Below, in pieces: positions 15,761-23,943 of a stretch of 46,356 bases of DNA. A program made the position numbers and the translations under genes. Source of the DNA: Nocardia sp. NRRL S-836 (lineage in GTDB: Bacteria > Actinomycetota > Actinomycetes > Mycobacteriales > Pseudonocardiaceae); contig NZ_LGDY01000133.1 in the NCBI RefSeq assembly GCF_001279525.1, positions 1 to 46,356 on the forward strand, in the 5' to 3' direction. Position 1 is the stretch's first letter. The number at the start of each line of letters is the position of its first letter. The notes below the pieces were generated by a model that did no database searches, had not been told where the DNA came from, and saw only the letters and a program-made list of their open reading frames with translations.

Positions 15761-17704
15761 ATGACCGACACCGACGTCGAACTGCTGTGGCGCCCGGACC
15801 CCACGAGGGACAACGGGATGACCGCCTTCAGGTCGTGGTTGCGCGACCGCGGCCACGACTTCCCCGACTACGAGTCGCTGTGGGAGTGGTCCGTCTCCGA
15901 CCTCGAGGGGTTCTGGGGCGCCATCGCCGCGTATTTCGACGTCTCGTTCCACGCGCCGTACGAGCGGGTGCTGGCCTCTGACGAGATGCCCGGCGCCACC
16001 TGGTTCCCCGGCGCGACCCTGAACTACGCCGAGCACGCGCTGCGCCGCGGTGCCGACGACGACCTCGCAGTGATCTTCCACCGCGAGGACGGCCTCACGT
16101 ACTCGCTCACGTTCGGCGCCCTGCGCTCCCGCGTGGCCGCTTTCCGTGCCGCGCTGGCGTCCCTGGGCGTCTCCGCGGGCGACCGGGTGGTCGCACTCGT
16201 CCCGAACGCCCCGGAGGCCCTGGTGGCCTTCCTGGCCGCCGCCTCGCTCGGCGCCACGTGGTCGTCGTGCTCCCCGGACTTCGGCGCACGCGCCGTCGCC
16301 GACCGCTTCACCCAGATCTCGCCGGCGGTGTTCGTCGCCGTCTCCGGCTACGTCTACAACGGACGGTCGTTCGACTGCCGCCCGGTCGTCGAGGAGATCC
16401 GCTCGCAGATCCCGTCGCTGCGCGCGACCGTGCTGATCGACTACCTGGACAACGGCGCGTCGCTGCCGGACACGCTGTCGTTCTCGGAGCTGCTGGCGGA
16501 CAACGAGGACGCGGCCCTGGAGTTCACGCCGGTGCCGTTCGACCACCCGCTGTGGGTGCTCTACTCCTCCGGCACCACGGGCCTGCCCAAGGGCATCGTG
16601 CACGGCCACGGCGGCATCGTGCTGGAACACCTCAAGATGCTCGCCCTGCACAGCGACCTCGGCCCCGGCGACCGCTTCTTCTGGTTCACCACCACCGGCT
16701 GGATGATGTGGAACTACCTGGTGTCCGGCCTGCTGGTGGGCACCACGGTCGTGCTGTTCGACGGCAGCCCGGCCCACCCGTCGCTGGACACGTTGTGGCA
16801 CCTGGCCGAACAGCACCGCGTCACCTACTTCGGCACCTCGGCCCCGTACGTCCAGTCGTGCCTGAAGGAGGGCCTCGAACCGGCGTCGCGCTACGACCTG
16901 ACGGGCCTGCGTGTCGTCGGCTCCACCGGCGCCCCGCTGACGCCGGAGGGCTTCCGCTGGATCGCCTCCGCCGTCGGCAAGGACGTCCAGATCGCCTCGG
17001 TCTCCGGCGGCACCGACCTGTGCACCGCCTTCGTCGCCGCCGCCCCCGACCGCCCGGTGTGGCTCGGCGAGCTGTCCTGCCGCGCCCTCGGCGCCGCCGT
17101 GCACGCCTTCGACGAGACCGGCACCCCGCTGACCGACGCGGTGGGCGAGCTCGTGATCACCCGTCCGATGCCGTCGATGCCGGTCTTCTTCTGGGGCGAC
17201 GAGGACGGCTCGCGCCTGCGTGACGCCTACTTCGACACCTACCCCGGCATCTGGCGCCACGGCGACTGGATCCGCATCACCCCGCGCGGCTCCGCCGTGA
17301 TCTACGGCCGCTCCGACTCGACCCTCAACCGCGGCGGCGTCCGCATGGGCACCTCCGAGTTCTACCGCGTCGTCGAGTCCGTCGACGGCGTCGCCGACTC
17401 CCTGGTGATCGACACCTCCGGCGTCACCGAGGGCGAGCTGCTCTGCTTCGTGGTCCTCGACGGCGTCTCCTTGTCCGACGTGGAACCGTTGTTGCGCAAG
17501 GAACTCCGTTCCTCGCTCTCCCCGCGCCACGTCCCGAACCGCTTCGTCGCCGTCAGCGAGATCCCGCGGACGCTGAACGGCAAGAAGTGCGAGGTCCCGG
17601 TCAAGAAGATCCTCGCTGGAGTGGCCGTCGACCGCGCCGTGAGCCGCGACGCCCTGCGCAATCCCGAGGCCCTCCAACCGTTCCTGGAACTCGCCGCGGA
17701 ATGA
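15761..17704 (+). CDS. Acetoacetate-CoA ligase (acetoacetyl-CoA synthetase)
   Basis: A 647-residue adenylate-forming ligase that activates acetoacetate with ATP and CoA to acetoacetyl-CoA (EC 6.2.1.16). The length is normal for the family. The N-terminal ACS extension is WEWSVSDLEGFWGAIAAYF. The P-loop-like motif is LYSSGTTGLPKGIVHGHGG, followed by TTTGWMMWNYLVSGLLVG (typical of AACS), the core A5/A8 motifs WRHGDWI and YGRSDSTLNRGGVRMG, and C-terminal RTLNGKKCEVPVKKIL with the catalytic Lys. ATG 15761 is favoured over an in-frame ATG at 15725 by homology style. It may work with the thiolase at 29779-30963 in acetoacetate use or polyhydroxyalkanoate metabolism. Confidence 0.94.
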   Translation: MTDTDVELLWRPDPTRDNGMTAFRSWLRDRGHDFPDYESLWEWSVSDLEGFWGAIAAYFDVSFHAPYERVLASDEMPGATWFPGATLNYAEHALRRGADDDLAVIFHREDGLTYSLTFGALRSRVAAFRAALASLGVSAGDRVVALVPNAPEALVAFLAAASLGATWSSCSPDFGARAVADRFTQISPAVFVAVSGYVYNGRSFDCRPVVEEIRSQIPSLRATVLIDYLDNGASLPDTLSFSELLADNEDAALEFTPVPFDHPLWVLYSSGTTGLPKGIVHGHGGIVLEHLKMLALHSDLGPGDRFFWFTTTGWMMWNYLVSGLLVGTTVVLFDGSPAHPSLDTLWHLAEQHRVTYFGTSAPYVQSCLKEGLEPASRYDLTGLRVVGSTGAPLTPEGFRWIASAVGKDVQIASVSGGTDLCTAFVAAAPDRPVWLGELSCRALGAAVHAFDETGTPLTDAVGELVITRPMPSMPVFFWGDEDGSRLRDAYFDTYPGIWRHGDWIRITPRGSAVIYGRSDSTLNRGGVRMGTSEFYRVVESVDGVADSLVIDTSGVTEGELLCFVVLDGVSLSDVEPLLRKELRSSLSPRHVPNRFVAVSEIPRTLNGKKCEVPVKKILAGVAVDRAVSRDALRNPEALQPFLELAAE

Positions 17705-17738
17705 TCTAGGTCACTCCGGTGGCGGTGAACAGGCGTTT

Positions 17739-17803
17739 AACGCCCCTCCCGAGGCCTCTGAACGTGCTCTGACCAGCGCGTTCCATGCTTCGAGGGGGGC
17801 GTT
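17739..17803 (+). terminator. Terminator after acetoacetyl-CoA synthetase
   Basis: A long stem (from 17739 AACGCCCC to 17803 GGGGCGTT, about 14 pairs with one mismatch) encloses a 35-nt loop and is followed by TT. Confidence 0.7.
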
Positions 17804-17833
17804 TTGCAAGTCGGTTGAGGACCTGTGTAACCT
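17804..17833 (+). promoter_or_regulatory. Promoter of tRNA-Ser(GCU)
   Basis: TTGCAA (17804-17809) and TAACCT (17828-17833) with an 18-bp spacer, 26 bp before the mature tRNA. Confidence 0.5.
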
Positions 17834-17859
17834 ATGTCCCGTGGCCGAGGATGGTCCCG

Positions 17860-17949
17860 GGAGGCTTCGCCTAGTCTGGTCTATGGCGCCGCACTGCTAA
17901 TGCGGTTTGGGGTAACCCCCCATCCCGGGTTCAAATCCCGGAGCCTCCG
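17860..17949 (+). tRNA. tRNA-Ser (anticodon GCU)
   Basis: A 90-nt class II tRNA. The acceptor GGAGGCT pairs with AGCCTCC. The anticodon stem CCGCA/TGCGG has loop CTGCTAA with anticodon GCT. It has a long variable arm (TTTGGGGTAACCCCCC region) and GGTTCAAATCC T-loop. The discriminator is G and CCA is not encoded. Confidence 0.96.
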
Positions 17950-17975
17950 CAAGGCCGAGCCTCTAGGGGATCGGT

Positions 17976-17981
17976 TATAAT
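17976..17981 (+). promoter_or_regulatory. Consensus -10 box (TATAAT) of tRNA-Arg
   Basis: A perfect TATAAT 10 bp before the tRNA 5' end, unusual in this GC-rich DNA. No clear -35 box is seen at 16-18 bp. Confidence 0.7.
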
Positions 17982-17991
17982 TGAAGAACAT

Positions 17992-18067
17992 GCGCTCGTA
18001 GCTCAACGGATAGAGCATCTGACTACGGATCAGAAGGTTGCAGGTTCGAATCCTGCCGAGCGCACCA
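17992..18067 (+). tRNA. tRNA-Arg (anticodon ACG)
   Basis: A 76-nt tRNA including the encoded CCA. The acceptor GCGCTCG pairs with CGAGCGC. The anticodon stem TCTGA/TCAGA has loop CTACGGA with anticodon ACG. Its first anticodon base is the substrate of TadA, encoded at 36987-37433. Confidence 0.97.
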
Positions 18068-18074
18068 GATCAGA

Positions 18075-18111
18075 AGAGCCCCTGTTCGCGGAAATCGCGG
18101 ACAGGGGCTCT
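18075..18111 (+). terminator. Terminator of tRNA-Arg
   Basis: An 11-bp stem (18075-18085 with 18101-18111), extended by CGCG/CGCG inside, right after the tRNA and followed by TTCC. Confidence 0.8.
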
Positions 18112-18258
18112 TCCGTTGTCGGCTTTGGCGTTCGCCGAATCCGATCGCCCCGTCGGCCCGTTGCGAGCTACGTCACACCTGCGTCGGCTAGAGCGCTGCG
18201 GAGTGCTGATGCCGCACGCAGGTGCGCCGAGGGCGGTCACTGCGGCAGAGTTCACCCC

Positions 18259-18591
18259 GTGGATCAGCGCGAGATCATGCAGCGGGCGCTCGGCGTCCTG
18301 ACGCTCACCTACGACGCGGAGGCGGGGGAGTCGAGCGACTACCTGCGCACGGCGCTCAAGTCCTTGCAGGAGGGTGTGTTCAGCTACGAGGTCAAGGTCG
18401 ACGGCGAGCTGAACGAGGCTGGCGCCCAAGCCCTCAAGCAGGCGATGGACCAGGTGCTGTCGCAGTTCGGGTGGTTCACGGCCGGGCTGCTCTACGCGTT
18501 CCACGGGGTCGCGCAGGCCTACGAGAACGACTGCGAGGACGCCGACGTCCAGGACGTGCTGAAGCAGCTTGCCCTCAGGCTCGCTGACTGA
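18259..18591 (+). CDS. Hypothetical protein
   Basis: A 110-residue acidic helical protein from GTG 18259 (MDQREIMQRALGVLTLTYDA). No signal peptide, membrane helix or known motif is seen. The C-terminal half (GWFTAGLLYAFHGVAQAYEN) is amphipathic. Its last 17 bp overlap the end of the convergent serine hydrolase gene. The coding bias is normal for the window, which supports it being real. The function cannot be inferred. Confidence 0.65.
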   Translation: MDQREIMQRALGVLTLTYDAEAGESSDYLRTALKSLQEGVFSYEVKVDGELNEAGAQALKQAMDQVLSQFGWFTAGLLYAFHGVAQAYENDCEDADVQDVLKQLALRLAD

Positions 18592-19393
18592 GTTCCGCGC
18601 GGACGCCGTCGGAGAACGGGGTCCACGCCTCGACCGCCCACGGCCCGAACCGCAGGTCCGTCAGCGCGACGCAGGCCGCCGCGAGGTCCGGGTCGACCCA
18701 CAGGAACGTGCCGGACTGGCCGAAGTGCCCGAACGTGCGCGGCGAGTGCGTGCGACCGGTCCAGTGCGGCGACTTGCCGTCGCGGATCTCGAAGCCGAGG
18801 CCCCAGTCGTTCGGCTTCTGCATGCCGTAGCCGGGCAGCACTCCGTTGAGGCCGGGGAAGACGACCGAGGTCGCCTCGCGCACCAGCTCGGCGGAGACCA
18901 GCTTCGGCGACAGCAGCTCTGCGGCGAACAGCGCCAGGTCGGCCGCGCTGGACTCGGCACCGGCACCCGCGCTGCCGACCAGTGCCGACGAGGTCATGCC
19001 CAGCGGCGCGAACACGGCCTCGTGCAGGTACCGCGGGAACGGGATCTCGCAGGCCTCGGCGACGAACGCGGCGAGCACGTCGAAACCCGCGTTGGAGTAG
19101 ATCCGCCGCGTGCCCGGCTCTGCCTGGACCTCGGGCTTGTCGAACGCGTACCCGGCCGTGTGCGCGATCAGGTGCCGCACGGTCGCCCCCGGCGGGCCGG
19201 CGGGCTGGTCCCACTCGACCGCGCCCTCCTCCACGGCCACGAGCACCGCGTACGACGTCAGCAGCTTCGTCACCGAGGCCAGCCCGAACACGCGCTGCTG
19301 ATCGCCCAGCGACGCCACCACGGACCCGCCGGACACCACGGCCACGGCCACGTTCTCGGCCGGCCACGACGCTGCCACTTCGACGCTCTGCAT
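18575..19393 (-). CDS. Beta-lactamase-family serine hydrolase
   Basis: A 272-residue penicillin-binding/class C beta-lactamase-like hydrolase. The catalytic S-x-x-K is SVTK (Ser40, Lys43), the second motif is YSN (Tyr99-Asn101), and the third is HFGQSGT in place of KTG. There is no signal peptide, so it is probably cytoplasmic and an esterase or peptidase rather than an antibiotic-resistance enzyme. The length is short compared with the usual 350-400. ATG 19393 lies 23 bp from the divergent RNase Z start. It overlaps the small hypothetical gene tail to tail. Confidence 0.88.
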   Translation of the reverse strand: MQSVEVAASWPAENVAVAVVSGGSVVASLGDQQRVFGLASVTKLLTSYAVLVAVEEGAVEWDQPAGPPGATVRHLIAHTAGYAFDKPEVQAEPGTRRIYSNAGFDVLAAFVAEACEIPFPRYLHEAVFAPLGMTSSALVGSAGAGAESSAADLALFAAELLSPKLVSAELVREATSVVFPGLNGVLPGYGMQKPNDWGLGFEIRDGKSPHWTGRTHSPRTFGHFGQSGTFLWVDPDLAAACVALTDLRFGPWAVEAWTPFSDGVRAELSQRA

Positions 19394-19416
19394 GGGTCAG
19401 ACGTTAACGTTCGGGG

Positions 19417-20346
19417 GTGACAGTCCGGGAACTGATCGTCCTGGGAACGGCCAGCCAGGTTCCCACGCGCCAGCGCAACCACAACGGCTACCTGCTGCGG
19501 TGGGACGGCGAGGGCCTGCTGTTCGACCCCGGCGACGGCTCCCAGCGGCAGCTGCTGCGCTCGGGTGCGGCCGCGAGCGACATCACCCGGATCTGCATCA
19601 CGCACTTCCACGGCGACCACTGCCTGGGCGTGCCCGGCATCGTCCAGCGCCTGAGCCTCGACCGCGTGCCGCACACCGTCCACGCGCACTTCCCGCGGTC
19701 GGGCGCGCACTTCTTCGAACGCCTCCGGTACGCGAGCGCCTTCTACGACGCCGCGGACGTCAAGGAGGAGCCCGTGCACGACGACGGCCTCGTCGCGGAG
19801 GGGAAGTTCGGCCGGTTGGAGGCCTACCGGCTCGACCACGGCATCGACTCGTTCGGCTACCGGCTGGTCGAGCCCGACGGCCACCGCATGCTGCCCGAAA
19901 AGCTCGCCGAGCACGGCATCCGGGGCCCGCTGGTCCGCGACCTGCAACGCGACGGCGTCCTCAACGGTGTCCGGCTCGCCGACGTGAGCGAACCGCGGCC
20001 AGGCCAGCGGTTCGCGTTCGTCATGGACACCCGGCTCTGCGACAACGTCTACGAGCTCGCCGACCGGGCCGACCTGCTGGTGATCGAGTCGACCTACCTC
20101 GCCCGCGACACGAGGCTGGCCGGCGACCACGGCCACCTCACCGCCCAGCAGGCCGCCCGCGTCGCCAGTGAGAGCGGCGTCCGCAAGCTCGTGCTGACCC
20201 ACTTCTCGCAGCGCTACGACGACCCCGCCGAGTTCCACGCCGAGGCGGCGGCGGAGTTCGACGGCGAGATCGTCGTGGCGAAGGACCTCGACCGGGTCCC
20301 GGTGCCGAAGCGGGTTACCGGGCCACAGCGGCCCACTGGTCGCTGA
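19417..20346 (+). CDS. rnz: Ribonuclease Z (MBL-fold tRNA 3' endonuclease)
   Basis: A 309-residue metallo-beta-lactamase-fold nuclease expected to trim tRNA 3' trailers. This fits several tRNAs here without encoded CCA. The zinc motif is THFHGDH (His63, His65, Asp67, His68), with further ligands in DTRLCDN and a late His in LTHFSQRY. The RNase Z-type [12 protein letters not shown] segment is present. GTG 19417 starts [17 protein letters not shown]. Its 3' end overlaps the convergent epimerase by 32 bp, encoding a basic tail ([12 protein letters not shown]). Confidence 0.88.
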   Translation: MTVRELIVLGTASQVPTRQRNHNGYLLRWDGEGLLFDPGDGSQRQLLRSGAAASDITRICITHFHGDHCLGVPGIVQRLSLDRVPHTVHAHFPRSGAHFFERLRYASAFYDAADVKEEPVHDDGLVAEGKFGRLEAYRLDHGIDSFGYRLVEPDGHRMLPEKLAEHGIRGPLVRDLQRDGVLNGVRLADVSEPRPGQRFAFVMDTRLCDNVYELADRADLLVIESTYLARDTRLAGDHGHLTAQQAARVASESGVRKLVLTHFSQRYDDPAEFHAEAAAEFDGEIVVAKDLDRVPVPKRVTGPQRPTGR

Positions 20347-21148
20347 CGATCTCCGTCAGCGTCGAGTGCGCGGGCTCCCAGCCCAGCGACCGCAGCCGGG
20401 AGATGTCGGCGCGCTGCACCGTGACCTCGTCGGGGTTCGCCGCCCGCCAGGTCACGTCCACCGGCCGCCCGGTGACCTCCTCGACGGTCGCCAGCACCTC
20501 CCGCACGGACGCGGACGTCCCGCCGACGTTGTACACGGCGGACTCGCCGACCTCACAGGCGTCCAGCGCCGTCACGAAGGCGGCGGCGACATCCCGCACG
20601 TGGACGAACTCGCGCACCGCCGACCCGTCGCCGTAGACCTCCATCCCCGGCGCCTGCCCAGCCGCCGTCGCCACGGCCCGCGTGATCACCCGAGTGGTGT
20701 CGGTGTCACCCCCTCCAGCGACGTTGAACAAACGCAGCGTGGCCGCCCCGATCTGCCCTGACCGCGCCGCCCACGCCACGAGGTCCTCCGCGGCCGCCTT
20801 CGTCGCGGCGTACGGGGAGGAGGGCTCGCGGACCGAGTCCTCCGTCAGGGTGGCGTCGTCCGGCCGGTACACCCCGGCCGTCGACGCGAGGAGGAACCGC
20901 TGGCCGCGCAACGCTTTCAGCAGGTTGAGCGTCCCGGCCACGTTGGTTTCGTAATATGAGAGTGGATCTTGGAACGACTCCCTGACCCGCGCGAGACCCG
21001 CCAGGTGGATGACGGCGTCGACGTCCGTCACGTGGAACGGCTCCATGAGCCGCTGACGGAACACAACTGGTTCATGTCCGTGAAACCGCAGCTCACGCAC
21101 CACAACTTGGCCCACGTACCCAGTGGCACCGGTCACTAGAACTCGCAC
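20315..21148 (-). CDS. NAD-dependent epimerase/dehydratase (extended SDR)
   Basis: A 277-residue short-chain dehydrogenase of the UDP-glucose 4-epimerase type. The NAD-binding motif is TGATGYVG (residues 6-13), the active-site Tyr-Lys pair is YAATK (Tyr113, Lys117), and the Ser/Thr is in LLASTAGVY. The C-terminal sugar-binding region includes [15 protein letters not shown], typical of GalE-like enzymes. It is shorter than GalE (about 330), with a deletion after the Rossmann start. The substrate is probably a nucleotide sugar. ATG 21148 is next to the divergent small gene. Confidence 0.88.
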   Translation of the reverse strand: MRVLVTGATGYVGQVVVRELRFHGHEPVVFRQRLMEPFHVTDVDAVIHLAGLARVRESFQDPLSYYETNVAGTLNLLKALRGQRFLLASTAGVYRPDDATLTEDSVREPSSPYAATKAAAEDLVAWAARSGQIGAATLRLFNVAGGGDTDTTRVITRAVATAAGQAPGMEVYGDGSAVREFVHVRDVAAAFVTALDACEVGESAVYNVGGTSASVREVLATVEEVTGRPVDVTWRAANPDEVTVQRADISRLRSLGWEPAHSTLTEIVSDQWAAVAR

Positions 21149-21193
21149 GAGTTGACCCTAAAGGTGCACCCGAGTTGGGCCGATAACACACGT

Positions 21194-21424
21194 GTGAGTT
21201 ACCCCCATCGCGCTGTGCACACAAGCATCGCCGGACTCCTGCACGACGTGGCCGTGCGCGAGTTCAAGCGGCAGGAGTTCCTGCGCAACGTGGCCGACAT
21301 CGTGGGCGCCGCACCCACGCCCGGTCCCGCAGAGCTCACCGCGCCGCTGCCCGCGATCAACTCCAGGCGCAGCTTCCTCAACCGCGTTGACCAGGTCCTT
21401 CGGGACGCGGCACGCTCGCTGTAG
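21194..21424 (+). CDS. Small hypothetical protein
   Basis: A 76-residue protein from GTG 21194 (MSYPHRAVHTSIAGLLHDVA). It has basic helices, a Pro-rich middle (APTPGPAELTAPLP), and a C-terminal RRSFLNRVDQVLRDAARSL. It is divergent from the epimerase. A TTGACC at 21152 may be a -35 element. The start is uncertain: GTG 21164 is also in frame. No family is recognised. A hairpin follows its stop. Confidence 0.55.
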   Translation: MSYPHRAVHTSIAGLLHDVAVREFKRQEFLRNVADIVGAAPTPGPAELTAPLPAINSRRSFLNRVDQVLRDAARSL

Positions 21425-21457
21425 AGCGCAAGATCGAACACTGATCAACCTGTGGCC

Positions 21458-21489
21458 GGGCCTGCGCCGACGCCGTAGCGGACAGGCCC
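21458..21489 (+). terminator. Terminator-like hairpin
   Basis: GGGCCTG pairs with CAGGCCC across an 18-nt loop, 34 bp past the small gene's stop. Confidence 0.5.
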
Positions 21490-21615
21490 GCCGCAACATT
21501 CATCCGGCCGTTGCCGGACCGTGCTTCGACACACATACCGGGTGGCTCTACGCTACGCGTCACCCGGCGATCGCCGGTCGCATCCTTCTGCTTCTCTCAA
21601 AGCGGGTTCTCGGCG

Positions 21616-23046
21616 ATGGATCATGTCTTCGCAGCGCTCAACGAGCGCTTGGGCGGATTGTTCGGTGACCGGTTGGTCGTGCTGGCCGGTGGTACGCGTT
21701 TGGCGAAACGGGCGCATGAGCTCCATGCGCTCGGTGCCCGCCATACGCTCGTGCTGGATACCGACGATCATGCCCCGCTTCATGATTCCGAGATCGCCCG
21801 ATGGGTGTCGCTGGGCATCAAGGGTGGCTTCGTCGCGGTCGAGCAGCGCCGTCTCGGCAAGCTGCTGACCAAGCCGAGTGCCGAGGTGCGCGCGATCCTG
21901 GGCGACTTCGACCCGGCGGCGGAAGCCGTCGTGATCAGCACGCCCTACAACGAGATCGACACCTTCCAGGGCCGCCCGGTGCTCAACGCGCGGCGTCGTG
22001 AGTGGGTGGAGCTCGAGAACAAGACCACCATCGACGCGCTCTGGGACGAGCTCTCCGCCCCGCGCGCGCCCGCGCTGGTGTTCGACCTCGACTTCGAACG
22101 GCTCTGGGGCGCCTCGGAGATCCTGGACCGCGGCGCCGGCGTCGTGTGGTCCGGCGACGGGCCCGCGATCAACGGTGGCGCGAACTTCGTGCGCCGCGTG
22201 CGGTCCTACGAGGAGGCCAAGGACGCCTTCGAGGTGCTCGCCCCCAAGTGCGAGCAGGTGCGCGTGATGCCGTTCCTGGAAGGCATTCCGGTGAGCGTGC
22301 ACGGCATCGTGTTCCCCGACGGCACGGCGGTGCTGCGCCCGATCGAGATGGTCGTGCCGCGCCGCCAGGGCCAGGCGAAGTTCCTCTACGCCGGCTGCGC
22401 GTCCTACTACGACCCGCCCGTGTGGATCCGCGACCAGATGCGCAACCTCGCGCGCCGCGTCGGCGAGCACCTGCGGTCCACTGTCGACTACCGCGGCACG
22501 TTCACGCTGGACGGCATCGCGACCGAGGACGGCTTCCTGCCGACCGAGATCAACACCCGCTACGGCGGCGCGATGGTGTGCTTCGAGGACGCCGTCCCGT
22601 CGCTGCCGCTCGCGCTGGTCCAGGTCGCACTGGTGGCGGGCTGGGACCTCGGCGTCTCGTCCATGCAGTTCGAGGAGCACGTGCTGTCCGCGGCGGACGG
22701 CCTGCGTTCCGGCGCGGTCGGTGCCAACGTCCGCGCGGTGCAGCCCACCGAGGTCGACGAGCGCCGGGTGGTCTTCACCGGCTGGGCGTGCCGCCTGGCG
22801 CACCCCGAGGAGCCCGCGCACGCGACGCTGCGGCTGAGCCCGTCCCCGATCGGCGGCCGGCTCGACCTCGACCTGCACCGGGAGAACATGCCGGTCGGCG
22901 CGCCGGTGGCCGCGCTGACCGTGGCGGCGTTCGCGCTGGCCGACCAGGAGTGGGGGACCGGCCTCGGCGCCCTCGAACCCGCGATCGCCGTCGAGGACGC
23001 CCAGCCGCTCGAACAGCAGCACGAACAGGAAGCCGTCATCGCCTGA
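21616..23046 (+). CDS. ATP-grasp family protein (carboxylate-amine ligase fold)
   Basis: A 476-residue protein with an ATP-grasp domain at about residues 190-350. Seen are the ATP-binding segment NGGANFVRRVRSYEEAKDAF, and the Mg-binding acidic residues of GTFTLDGIATEDGFLPTEIN followed by TRYGGA (N-x-R/GG loop typical of ATP-grasp). The N-terminal half is pre-ATP-grasp-like (LVVLAGGTRLAKRAHELHAL). ATP-grasp enzymes ligate a carboxylate to an amine, thiol or hydroxyl through an acyl-phosphate. The substrate here is unknown and neighbours do not help. ATG 21616 is preferred, as upstream residues look random. A long terminator hairpin follows. Confidence 0.82.
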   Translation: MDHVFAALNERLGGLFGDRLVVLAGGTRLAKRAHELHALGARHTLVLDTDDHAPLHDSEIARWVSLGIKGGFVAVEQRRLGKLLTKPSAEVRAILGDFDPAAEAVVISTPYNEIDTFQGRPVLNARRREWVELENKTTIDALWDELSAPRAPALVFDLDFERLWGASEILDRGAGVVWSGDGPAINGGANFVRRVRSYEEAKDAFEVLAPKCEQVRVMPFLEGIPVSVHGIVFPDGTAVLRPIEMVVPRRQGQAKFLYAGCASYYDPPVWIRDQMRNLARRVGEHLRSTVDYRGTFTLDGIATEDGFLPTEINTRYGGAMVCFEDAVPSLPLALVQVALVAGWDLGVSSMQFEEHVLSAADGLRSGAVGANVRAVQPTEVDERRVVFTGWACRLAHPEEPAHATLRLSPSPIGGRLDLDLHRENMPVGAPVAALTVAAFALADQEWGTGLGALEPAIAVEDAQPLEQQHEQEAVIA

Positions 23047-23066
23047 CAGCTCTGTCCGTTTGTCCG

Positions 23067-23115
23067 CACGCGGGGACCTTTCGTACGCCAGGAGCGTGCG
23101 AAAGGTCCCCGCGTG
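23067..23115. terminator. Strong bidirectional terminator
   Basis: A perfect 17-bp stem (23067-23083 with 23099-23115) sits between the convergent ATP-grasp and HEAT-like genes. Confidence 0.85.
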
Positions 23116-23129
23116 GCACCTCGAAGGCG

Positions 23130-23882
23130 TTACCAGGCGCCCTCGTCGCCGTACGAGGCGACGAGGGCGAAGTGGTAGCCCATCAGCGCCGCGGTGACCT
23201 CGCGCGGCTGGTGTGAGGGGCGCACGAGGCCTTCCCCGAGCACCTTGGGGCGGGGCTCCACCGCCTCCGGGGTCCGCTTCAGCAGCGCGAGCGCGATCTC
23301 GGCGGCTTCGGCGAGCACGTCGTCCTCGTCGTCGAGCATGTCCTGCACGAGCCCGACGACGAACGCGGGCAGCTCCTCCGGCACCGCGCACGCCAGCGCC
23401 ACCAGGCACCCGACCCGTTCGGACGCCAGCGCCTCGAAGATCTTCGGCGCGCCCTGGGCGACGGCGTGCCGGGTCTGCGTGAGCCAGTCCGGCGCGGTGC
23501 GGGGCAGCTCGCGGCCCAGCGCGTTCCACCGCCGGTGCGTGCGGCGGCCGTCCTCGGTGAACCCCTTGCCCGCCAACGCGAGCGCCGCCAGCAGGAAGAT
23601 CACCCGGTCCCGCACGTCCGCGGCGACCTTGTACGAGGCCCCCAGCTCGACCAGGAACGGCACCGCGCAGAACGACGCCTCCGACACCGTGTCCTCGGTC
23701 AGCAGCCGGTCGGCGAGCGAGCCGAACGCGTCCAGCCTGACCTCAGGCGACGGGTCCATCAGCGCACGCAGCAGGCGTGGGAGACGACCGGCGCCGCCAC
23801 GGCCGTCGTAGACCTCGACCCAGGAAATCCTGTCGAGTCCGCGCAACGGGTCAGGCCGTTGCCAGGCACGCGGCAGCTCCAT
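23130..23882 (-). CDS. HEAT-repeat-like protein
   Basis: A 250-residue all-helical soluble protein. It contains repeated paired helices of HEAT/armadillo type: LPRLLRALMDPSPEVRLDAF, then SFCAVPFLVELGA, RDRVIFLLAALA, and DDEDDVLAEAAEIALALL. Such proteins bind other proteins, and no catalytic motif is seen. ATG 23882 (MELPRAWQRPDPLRGLDRI) is taken; further upstream the frame crosses the divergent methyltransferase promoter. The 61-bp divergent arrangement with the DNA methyltransferase makes shared regulation possible. Confidence 0.72.
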   Translation of the reverse strand: MELPRAWQRPDPLRGLDRISWVEVYDGRGGAGRLPRLLRALMDPSPEVRLDAFGSLADRLLTEDTVSEASFCAVPFLVELGASYKVAADVRDRVIFLLAALALAGKGFTEDGRRTHRRWNALGRELPRTAPDWLTQTRHAVAQGAPKIFEALASERVGCLVALACAVPEELPAFVVGLVQDMLDDEDDVLAEAAEIALALLKRTPEAVEPRPKVLGEGLVRPSHQPREVTAALMGYHFALVASYGDEGAW

Positions 23883-23930
23883 GCGCGGAAACCTACGGGA
23901 TGTCCGCCACAGCCATGAGAAGCCTCGCCC

Positions 23931-23936
23931 GTACGA
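23931..23936 (+). promoter_or_regulatory. -10 element (TACGAT) for a leaderless methyltransferase transcript
   Basis: TACGAT lies 8 bp before GTG 23944 and there is no Shine-Dalgarno, so transcription probably starts at the start codon. Confidence 0.5.
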
Positions 23937-23943
23937 TCTCGCC

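Noticed and set aside
18575..19393. Antibiotic-resistance beta-lactamase
   Set aside because: It has SxxK and YxN motifs but no signal peptide, is short and has HxG in place of KTG. An esterase/peptidase role is more likely.
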